A stretch of 64,000 nt of DNA, taken from NCBI RefSeq assembly GCF_000208405.1, contig NC_015437.1, positions 310,001-374,000 on the forward strand, given 5' to 3'. Source of the stretch: Selenomonas sputigena ATCC 35185. GTDB lineage: Bacteria; Bacillota; Negativicutes; Selenomonadales; Selenomonadaceae. Of this stretch, positions 57,604 to 64,000 are shown piece by piece (positions within the stretch are counted from its first letter, which is position 1; each line of letters starts with the position of its first letter). Under the pieces are notes generated by a model. That model was not told the origin of the DNA and did not search any database. It saw nothing but the letters and a program-made list of their open reading frames with translations. Position numbers and translations under genes: made by a program.

Positions 57604-59373
57604 ATGAACAAGATCATCGCTGTATCCTTGGTTGCAGACAGTGCCGACATTATCGAGAGTTTCGTGCGCCACACCTTGACGTATGCGGACGAGATGCTCG
57701 TGGTCGATCATGCGGCGATCGACGGCACGGCGAATATCCTGTGCGCCCTTCGAGCGGAGGGGCTTCCCGTTCGTGTCGAGCGCTACGAGTCGGCGGAGCT
57801 TTGCCACGACGAGATCATGACGGCGTTGATGCACAGGGCGTTTGACGAGCGTGGCGCCGACATCGTCGTGCCTGTCGACGCCGATGAGTTCCTCGTTACG
57901 GAGGATGCTGCGAAGCCTTGCCGTTCCGTGCTCCGGCGACTGCGCACGGATATGACCTTCTACGCATGGCATTGGATGTATGAATTGGAGAAGCCGGAAG
58001 AAGATGCAGGAAAGTTTCTGCTCTCGCGTCCCTTGCGCCGGAAGAAGGAGCACGAGATGATGCAGAAGGCCATCGTCGGGCGGGAGGCGGCGCACGCCTA
58101 TCCGTTGCTGGCGCAGGGCACGCACTATCTCTATCGCATGGAAGGGGAAAGGCGTGTGCCTGCTCCGGCGCTTCCCATCAGCTTCCTGCACTTCGCGCAC
58201 TTCCAATGGCGCGGCGCACAGCATACGGCCGTCAAGGTCTTGAACGGTTGGATTGCCAATGCGGCGAAGTATTCGCTGCACACGGCGCGCTGCTATTACT
58301 GGAAGGAGCATTTCGATACGGTCTTTCAAGGCGATGTGCCGCCTGTCGCAATTGCTTCGGACGAGAGCGAGACGGTGCAGGGCTTGATTTTGCCGAAGGG
58401 GCAGATCGAGCTTCGCTATACGGAAGGGGCGACGTTCTCCCCGCTGCAGAGTCTCATGTGCTTGGCGGAACAGTTGGCACAAGATTTCGCCGAAGAGCGC
58501 GTGCGTTCGCGGCGGAAGCTTGTGAGCGTCATCGTGCCGTATTTCGGAAATCTCTCGTTTTGGCATCGCACGCTGGAGAATATCGCCTCGCAGACCTATC
58601 CGTATATGGAGGTCGCCGTGCTCGATTTCGCAGACGGTGCGTCCGATCTGCAGGAGATGCTCGCCGCCCTGCACCTGCCGCACTGCATTGTCCGCGCCGA
58701 CTCTCCCGGATGGGGCGTGCGTCTGGCGCAGACGGCGCGTGGCGAATATATCCAGTGGGTCATGCCCGGCGATCGCCTCTTCCCTGAGAAGATCTTGCAG
58801 ATGGTTACGACACTGGAACTCGACGATGAGCTTTCCTTCGTACTCGCCGACGCCGAGGAGACGGCGACTGCAGAAGGTGCAGATCCCGAGCGATTTGTTT
58901 TTTCCATGCATCGGTCGCATTGCTTCGTCGCAGCAGGGGCATGGCACAGAGCCTATGCGTTGGCTGCGGGGCGCACGCCTATGGGAGGCCTGTCGGGCGT
59001 GCTGCTGCGCCGCCGCGTGCTCGACGCTTGTGCCTGGCTGGAGCTGGCCTTTTTCCGGAAGCGATTCTTCCCTCTGGCGGCTTTCGTCCTCCTCTTTCAG
59101 ATGGAGAAGGATTTCCGTGCAGGAGTCTTCGATGTGCCTCTGCTCTCGCATGAATTCCACGATGAGGGGACGCTGGTCTGGCATCCTGCCGAGTGGGCCT
59201 CGCTGCTCCTTTCGTGCGGGCAGGAGCTTGCTGCACACTCCTTCGTGGAAGCGCGGCAGACTCTGGCGGAGAGAGCGAGGGAAGTGTTCGCACGCGAAGA
59301 GCTTCGCGCTCATGCGGATTTCTCGCGCGCCCGCAGCATATTCGAAGAGCTTTTCGCAGCGCTTCCCGAGTGA
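57604..59373 (+). CDS. Two-domain GT2-family glycosyltransferase
   Basis: A 589-residue protein. Residues about 1-250 resemble a Glyco_tranf_2_4-type domain (KIIAVSLVADSADIIESFVR, VVDHAAIDGTANILCALRA, VVPVDADEFLV), which often holds unusual transferases. From about residue 305 there is a GT2 domain: LVSVIVPYFGNLSFWHRTLE, QTYPYMEVAVLDFADGASDL and EYIQWVMPGDRLFPEKILQM. It follows the methyltransferase by eight bases and likely acts on the same glycan. Confidence 0.82.
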   Translation: MNKIIAVSLVADSADIIESFVRHTLTYADEMLVVDHAAIDGTANILCALRAEGLPVRVERYESAELCHDEIMTALMHRAFDERGADIVVPVDADEFLVTEDAAKPCRSVLRRLRTDMTFYAWHWMYELEKPEEDAGKFLLSRPLRRKKEHEMMQKAIVGREAAHAYPLLAQGTHYLYRMEGERRVPAPALPISFLHFAHFQWRGAQHTAVKVLNGWIANAAKYSLHTARCYYWKEHFDTVFQGDVPPVAIASDESETVQGLILPKGQIELRYTEGATFSPLQSLMCLAEQLAQDFAEERVRSRRKLVSVIVPYFGNLSFWHRTLENIASQTYPYMEVAVLDFADGASDLQEMLAALHLPHCIVRADSPGWGVRLAQTARGEYIQWVMPGDRLFPEKILQMVTTLELDDELSFVLADAEETATAEGADPERFVFSMHRSHCFVAAGAWHRAYALAAGRTPMGGLSGVLLRRRVLDACAWLELAFFRKRFFPLAAFVLLFQMEKDFRAGVFDVPLLSHEFHDEGTLVWHPAEWASLLLSCGQELAAHSFVEARQTLAERAREVFAREELRAHADFSRARSIFEELFAALPE

Positions 59374-59409
59374 AGCGTCAAGAGATCAGGAAGGAAGAAG
59401 GCAGGAGTC

Positions 59410-60126
59410 ATGTCCGATCCATACATAGCCGAGCGCGCCATCGTCCTTGCGGCGGGACGCGGAGAGAGGATGCGTCCGCTGACCGACGAGATGCCGAAGC
59501 CCATGGTTCGCGTCGATGGGAGGCGCATCATCGACACGCTGCTCGCCGCCCTCGTAGCGGCGGACATTCCTGAGATTTATGTCGTGCGCGGCTACTTGGG
59601 CGAGAAGTTTGATGCGCTCAAGGAAGAATACCCGACGCTGCATTTCATCGACAATCCCCACTGGCACGAGGCAAACAATATCTCGTCGCTGCTCGCCGCG
59701 GGCGCTCTCGTCGAGAACGCCTTCGTCGTCGAGGGTGACCTCTTTCTGCAGAATCCCTCGCTCCTCTCGCGCGAGCAGCAAGGGTCAAACTATCTGGCGA
59801 TTCCCGTCAAGGAGACGACGGATTGGTGCTTCTTCCCCGATGAGGCGGGCGTCATCCGCCGCATGGCGGTCGGGGGGACGGATTGCTGGAAAATGGTCGG
59901 CATATCGTACTGGACGACGGAAGATGGTAGGAAACTCGCGCAGTCGATCCGGCATCTCTATGAGACGCCGGGCGGGGCGGCGCGTTACTGGGACGAGGCG
60001 GCTCTTTCAGCGGACATCGAGGACTTCAGCGTGCATGTGCGCGCGTGTACGGCGGAAGATGTACAGGAGATCGATACCTTGGCAGAGCTGGAAACTCTGC
60101 GGAAAAGCTTGAAGGGAAAAGGATAA
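59410..60126 (+). CDS. LicC-like nucleotidyltransferase
   Basis: A 238-residue NTP transferase. The N-terminal loop AIVLAAGRGERMRPLTDEMP with KPMVRVDGRRIIDTLLAALV is the nucleotide-binding signature; NNISSLLAAGALVENAFVVE with GDLFLQNPSLL holds the metal-binding aspartate. This is the LicC/CTP:phosphocholine cytidylyltransferase branch; related enzymes activate 2-aminoethylphosphonate to CMP-AEP (PntC). Its stop is two bases before the PEP mutase gene, so an activation step for a phosphonate is the best-supported guess. Confidence 0.8.
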   Translation: MSDPYIAERAIVLAAGRGERMRPLTDEMPKPMVRVDGRRIIDTLLAALVAADIPEIYVVRGYLGEKFDALKEEYPTLHFIDNPHWHEANNISSLLAAGALVENAFVVEGDLFLQNPSLLSREQQGSNYLAIPVKETTDWCFFPDEAGVIRRMAVGGTDCWKMVGISYWTTEDGRKLAQSIRHLYETPGGAARYWDEAALSADIEDFSVHVRACTAEDVQEIDTLAELETLRKSLKGKG

Positions 60127-60127
60127 T

Positions 60128-61429
60128 ATGAAAGAAAAGATTGCTTACGCGTGCTTCTGCACCGATGCGATTCACGAGGGGCATAGGAATATCCTGCGCG
60201 AAGCCAAGAAGCGCGGAACGGTCGTCGCGGGAGTCCTCTCCGATCGCGAAATGGTTCGTTACAACCGCTTCCCCGCCGTATCGCTCGAAGAGCGCATCGC
60301 ACTTCTGGAAGCAGAGCCGGAGGTCGAGCGCGTCATCGTGCAGGACGCCATCATGTACGATGAGGTCATCGCATCGCTGAAGCCCGATTTCGTCGTGCAC
60401 GGCGACAACTGGCGCGGCGGTCCGATGTCTGCGATCCGCGAAAACGTGCTGGCGAATCTCAAGAAGATGGGCGGCGAGCTCATCGAGGTGCCCTACACAT
60501 GGAATCCGGATGTCAAGAAGATCGACGAGCGCATGAAGGAGAGACTCGTCATGCCCGAGTTCCGCCGCCGCCGTCTGCGCCGCTTGTTGGAAATCGTGCC
60601 CATCGTTAAGACGATCGAGGTGCACGACGGGCTCACGGGCCTCTTGGCGGAGAAGACCGTCGTCGAGCATGAGGGCGGCCTCGATCAGTTTGATGCGCTG
60701 TGGATTTCGAGCCTTTGCGACTCGACGGCGAAGGGAAAGCCCGACATCGAGCTTGTTGACATGTCCTCGCGCATCCGCACGATCGACGATGTCATGGACG
60801 TGACGACGAAGCCCATCATCCTCGATGCCGATACGGGCGGCCTCATCGAGCATTTCGTCTATCACGTCCACACGTTGGAGCGCATGGGCGTTTCTGCTGT
60901 CATACTGGAAGACAAGATCGGACTCAAGAAGAATTCGCTCTTCGGCACGGAGGTCGAGCAGCAGCAGGATACGATCGAGCACTTCGCGGCGAAGATCCGG
61001 GCGGGCAAGGAGGCGCAGCGCACGGATGATTTCATGATCATCGCACGCATCGAGAGTCTGATTCTCGAAAAGGGTCTCCCGGATGCCTTGGAGCGTGCCT
61101 CCGCTTACGTGGCGGCGGGCGCGGATGGCGTCATGATCCACTCGCGCAGAAAGGAGCCGGACGAGGTATTCGCCTTCGCCGATGCTTTTCAGAAGGAATA
61201 CGCGCATGTGCCGCTCGTTGCCGTGCCGACCTCCTACAGCTCTGTGACGGAGGCGGAACTTGCCGCGCATGGCGTGAATATCGTCATCTACGCGAACCAG
61301 CTGACGCGCAGCGCCTTCCCCGCGATGGAGCGCACGGCGATGTCCATCTTGAAGCACCATCGTTCGCTTGAGGCGGACGCGGATCTCATGCCGTTCAAGG
61401 ACATCATTCGCCTGATCGATGAAGTTTGA
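60128..61429 (+). CDS. pepM: Cytidylyltransferase-like domain fused to phosphoenolpyruvate mutase
   Basis: A 433-residue fusion. Residues 1-about 135 form an HxGH-type nucleotidyltransferase: DAIHEGHRNILREAKKRGTV, then SLEERIALLEAEPEVERVIV and FVVHGDNWRGG. Residues about 145-425 match PEP mutase/isocitrate lyase enzymes: PIILDADTGGLIEHFVYHVH, the mutase hallmark EDKIGLKKNSL (EDK at residues 261-263), ARIESLILEKGLPDALERAS and DGVMIHSRRKEPDE. PEP mutase makes phosphonopyruvate, the first committed step of phosphonate synthesis. The EDKxxxKxNS motif separates it from lyases. A decarboxylase and transaminase are not in the window. Confidence 0.9.
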   Translation: MKEKIAYACFCTDAIHEGHRNILREAKKRGTVVAGVLSDREMVRYNRFPAVSLEERIALLEAEPEVERVIVQDAIMYDEVIASLKPDFVVHGDNWRGGPMSAIRENVLANLKKMGGELIEVPYTWNPDVKKIDERMKERLVMPEFRRRRLRRLLEIVPIVKTIEVHDGLTGLLAEKTVVEHEGGLDQFDALWISSLCDSTAKGKPDIELVDMSSRIRTIDDVMDVTTKPIILDADTGGLIEHFVYHVHTLERMGVSAVILEDKIGLKKNSLFGTEVEQQQDTIEHFAAKIRAGKEAQRTDDFMIIARIESLILEKGLPDALERASAYVAAGADGVMIHSRRKEPDEVFAFADAFQKEYAHVPLVAVPTSYSSVTEAELAAHGVNIVIYANQLTRSAFPAMERTAMSILKHHRSLEADADLMPFKDIIRLIDEV

Positions 61430-61479
61430 CTGGCACGGAGAGCATCCTTTCGTGCGAGGCTGAAGGGAAGAAAGAGTCC

Positions 61480-63549
61480 ATGCAGGAGCAGGAAAATCTG
61501 GGATGGGACACGGGCGAGGAGGATGCGCTCGGTCTCTGGCTTAGGGAAGCCGTGCGTGAAGGCGCCTACACGGAGGAATATTGCACGAAGCTTGAAGCCT
61601 ACGACAAGGTGACGAAGAACAGGGCGGCCGTGTTCTACTTCACGGCACGCCTTGCCTTCGCGCTCGGCGAGATGGAGGAGGCGCATCGTCTCGCGCACGA
61701 GGCGTACAGGAGACGGAAGATCAGCCACAAGATTTGGCAGATCTTGTTCGAGATCGCTGATGCGCTCGGCCTTGACGAAGAGGCCATATTTTTCAAGGCG
61801 CTTTGCCAGAAGAATATGGAGCTTGATGTGCCTTTGCCCATCTTTCAAGAGGCGCGCTGGCAAGATGCATTCTTCTGCGGTATGCTCGATGTGCAGCTGG
61901 CGCCCTTCCGCTTCGATTTCGTGGAGCGGGCGGATGGCAGCCGCAATTTGGATCTTGTGTCTGCACACGGGCAGTTCCTCCTGAACGAGGGTCATGAGGC
62001 AGAGCGCCGCCGCTACTACTGCGGAATCTACAATGCGGAGGATCTCTTCCATGTACGGGCAAGGCGCTTGGATCTCTTGAAGCGCAGCGACGGCTCTGTG
62101 GTGGATGATTACTGCGGCATGGTCTTCGACGTCATGAAGGCGCGCCGCGCCGAAGGCTCCGTCGAGGTTGCTGAAGAATGTATCCTGCCTGTGGCCGTGA
62201 CGCAGGAGGAACAGAGAATCGACGTGGCGGACGTGCGGACCGAGGGCAGCATCCTCAGCGGACGCGGGGAGTTCCGCTTCCTGCGTCTCGAAGGAGGGAC
62301 AAAGGTGTCTTCAGCGGAGCCGTTCATCGTTGCTGCGCCGATTCTGCCGGGGCATAGTCCAAAGCGGAAGAAGCTCGTCCTGAACCTCCTGCTCGATGGC
62401 CTCTCATGGCAGGCGATGCGCGCGCGCGACTTCCGGTCTGTGCCGAACCTCATGCGCTTCTTCTCCGATGGCGTCATCTTCAACAACAACTACTGCGTGG
62501 CGGAGTACACGTTCGTTTCCCTTGGTACGATCGAGACGGGCATGATGCCGCATCGCTCGCAGGTCGTGTGGGACAAGCCGATGTTCGCGATCGACAAGGA
62601 CATAAAGACGCTGTCCGAGCAGATGAAGGATCTCGGATATTACTGCGTCAATGTCATGGGCGACGGGCGCGGCATCTATGACGGCGTGACGCGCGGCTTC
62701 GATCGCCTCATCGTCAACCCGTATCTGGCGCAGCCTGCGTACGATGGCGTCGCACGCACGATCGCACACTTGGAAGCCTTCGATGAATGTGACAACTATG
62801 TATTCCTGCACGTGGGGGACGCACACTCGACACCGGCGACGATCGCTCCCCTGGCGTTGAAGACGCAGACGCATATCCCGTGGCAGCATACGCGCGTCAT
62901 GCCGGGAGACGATGTTTCCGTGCGCTTGCCGTACAACGATGTCTACGGCTATGACAATCCGCATCGCATCGAAATGATGGATCGCGAACTGGGCAGACTC
63001 TTCGACTATATTGAGGAGCATTATGCGCCCGATGAATACATCGTCTGCGCCTATTCCGATCACGGCAGTTCCGTCTATTCGGAGGATGCGTGGTACTTCT
63101 CTGAGACGCAGGGCGGTGCCGCGCTCATGCTGCGCGGCGCAGGCGTGCAGCACCGGGGAACGGTCGAGGAGCTTTCGAGCTGTTTGGACATCTATCCGAT
63201 CATGGAGAAGCTCGCAGGCTTCTCGGCGCCTGCGGGACAGCTCGACGGCGTACTGCCGCGCGCCTTGGGCGGCGAGGGCAGATCCTACTGCATCAGCAAC
63301 TCCATCTATCCGGAGCAGACGTACAAGCTCAGCATACGCACGCAGGAGTATGAGTTCCGCATGGAGACGGAGCGTCCGACCCATCACGACGGCACCGTGG
63401 ATCTAAGTCGGTTCACGGCGCACATCTACACGCGCGACGCGCTGCACCGCGAGGTCTTCGATGCTGCACTCATGGAGGAGTTCCTGCAGCTGGCGCGTGA
63501 GCACACGGCATCGTTTCACGAGAAGTGGGAGGAGGACTGCGGATGCTGA
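61480..63549 (+). CDS. Alkaline-phosphatase-superfamily transferase with a TPR-like N-terminal domain
   Basis: A 689-residue protein with no signal peptide. Residues 1-about 130 are helical and TPR-like (FTARLAFALGEMEEAHRLAH). From about residue 285 there is a sulfatase/phosphoglycerol-transferase fold: KKLVLNLLLDGLSWQAMRAR, VPNLMRFFSDGVIFNNNYCV, TFVSLGTIETGMMPHRSQVV with Thr344 at the nucleophile place as in phosphoethanolamine transferases, and CAYSDHGSSVYSEDAWYFSE with the DHG metal motif. It could attach or remove a phospho- or phosphonate group. I chose the ATG at 61480; a TTG at 61426 abuts the mutase stop. The next gene resembles its N-terminus. Confidence 0.8.
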   Translation: MQEQENLGWDTGEEDALGLWLREAVREGAYTEEYCTKLEAYDKVTKNRAAVFYFTARLAFALGEMEEAHRLAHEAYRRRKISHKIWQILFEIADALGLDEEAIFFKALCQKNMELDVPLPIFQEARWQDAFFCGMLDVQLAPFRFDFVERADGSRNLDLVSAHGQFLLNEGHEAERRRYYCGIYNAEDLFHVRARRLDLLKRSDGSVVDDYCGMVFDVMKARRAEGSVEVAEECILPVAVTQEEQRIDVADVRTEGSILSGRGEFRFLRLEGGTKVSSAEPFIVAAPILPGHSPKRKKLVLNLLLDGLSWQAMRARDFRSVPNLMRFFSDGVIFNNNYCVAEYTFVSLGTIETGMMPHRSQVVWDKPMFAIDKDIKTLSEQMKDLGYYCVNVMGDGRGIYDGVTRGFDRLIVNPYLAQPAYDGVARTIAHLEAFDECDNYVFLHVGDAHSTPATIAPLALKTQTHIPWQHTRVMPGDDVSVRLPYNDVYGYDNPHRIEMMDRELGRLFDYIEEHYAPDEYIVCAYSDHGSSVYSEDAWYFSETQGGAALMLRGAGVQHRGTVEELSSCLDIYPIMEKLAGFSAPAGQLDGVLPRALGGEGRSYCISNSIYPEQTYKLSIRTQEYEFRMETERPTHHDGTVDLSRFTAHIYTRDALHREVFDAALMEEFLQLAREHTASFHEKWEEDCGC

Positions 63550-64000
63550 ACGATCGTGCGGAGCACATGTATGAGGAAAAGAGCGAAGCGGGACGCGCCT
63601 TCTTTACGGCCTTGCTGCAAAGGAGTGAATGCAGTCGCTACGATGCCACATATCTCGTGTTGCTGGAGGAGTATCGGCGCCTCTTTCCAGATTCGGAGAA
63701 TGTCCAGATCTTCTATGCGCGTCATGCGCTCGCGCATGGGGATACAGAGGCGGCGCTTGCGGCAGCGCAGGAGGCGTACGCCAAGAAGAAGTATCATTAC
63801 GAAGTCTGGAAAATCCTCATCGAATGCTATCGGCGGCTCGGCGACATGCGCAGCCTGCTGATCTTCGAGGGCATTTCGAGCCGCGTCTACCGCACTCCCA
63901 TAGAAGTGCCGCTCGCACGGGAAACGCTGGAAGAATCCCTCGCACTCTTGTCGGTCGCGATGGGAGTGCCCACCCATGCACCCTATACGATCGGGCGCGC
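63543..64000 (+). CDS. Partial paralogue of the preceding transferase, N-terminal domain only in window
   Basis: Starts at ATG 63543, overlapping the previous stop, and runs off the end. The first 150 residues parallel the preceding protein: MLNDRAEHMYEEKSEAGRAF at the start, then QIFYARHALAHGDTEAALAA and KYHYEVWKILIECYRRLGDM match its VFYFTARLAFALGEMEEAHR and ISHKIWQILFEIADALGLDE, and PIEVPLARETLEESLALLSV its DVPLPIFQEARWQDAFFCGM. A second sulfatase-like protein is therefore likely, but its catalytic domain would lie outside the window. Confidence 0.7.
   Translation, partial: MLNDRAEHMYEEKSEAGRAFFTALLQRSECSRYDATYLVLLEEYRRLFPDSENVQIFYARHALAHGDTEAALAAAQEAYAKKKYHYEVWKILIECYRRLGDMRSLLIFEGISSRVYRTPIEVPLARETLEESLALLSVAMGVPTHAPYTIGR

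Overview
The window looks like a chromosomal segment of a GC-rich, Gram-negative-type Firmicute, most likely a motile Selenomonas-like member of the Negativicutes. This is inferred from the mix of Firmicute features (FliW/CsrA, the YvyF-type flagellar protein, an ECF S component, Asp23, AGGAGG ribosome binding sites) in a high-GC genome, and from MqnE (futalosine menaquinone route). No rRNA or tRNA gene was seen, so the genus is not proven.

Layout. Positions 1-6200: RNase R (5' cut off by the window), SmpB, a RelE-type toxin/antitoxin pair, and an ArsR-controlled CoA-disulfide-reductase/rhodanese/TusA fusion followed by a DsrE domain in another reading frame. Positions 6200-14000 are accessory: a Nim-like flavoprotein, a MATE pump, an NlpC/P60 hydrolase, a recombinase relic, a PARG-like protein facing a small unknown gene that shares a 48-bp promoter element with it, a DUF1413 protein, and an inverted-repeat element carrying six tandem hairpins. 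Positions 14000-31500: small membrane proteins (DUF2752, DUF4234), Asp23, a class A beta-lactamase-like hydrolase overlapping a polysaccharide deacetylase, HisC, a LUD protein, a complete-looking type I toxin/antisense RNA locus, NagZ, an Rpn-like nuclease, thioredoxin and thioredoxin-reductase-like genes, a soluble FIST chemoreceptor, AzlCD, a carbonic anhydrase, an ECF S component with MqnE, and a decayed toxin beside an intact antitoxin.

Positions 31700-43600 hold a Spx/ArsC protein and then the late flagellar cluster yvyF-flgM-flgN-flgN2-flgK-flgL-DUF6470-fliW-csrA-flaG-fliD-fliS-fliT-fliC. Positions 43600-64000 are a large glycan-assembly island directly behind flagellin: multi-domain GT2 glycosyltransferases, a 1683-residue protein with three O-GlcNAc-transferase-type (GT41) domains, a fourth GT41 protein, a TPR protein, a methyltransferase, another GT2 protein, a LicC-like nucleotidyltransferase, a nucleotidyltransferase/phosphoenolpyruvate mutase fusion (the entry enzyme of phosphonate synthesis), and alkaline-phosphatase-superfamily transferases, the last running off the window.

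How it fits together: five sites share a sigma-28-like promoter, T(A/G)(A/G)G-15 bp-NNCGATAN, placed before yvyF, flgM, fliC, the first glycosyltransferase and the TPR/phosphonate genes. This suggests that flagellin, its chaperones and its glycan machinery are switched on together. The best candidate for an undescribed system is this flagellum-coupled multi-OGT plus phosphonate pathway. A second is a family of structured, covarying hairpin repeats found in two single copies and in the six-hairpin array.
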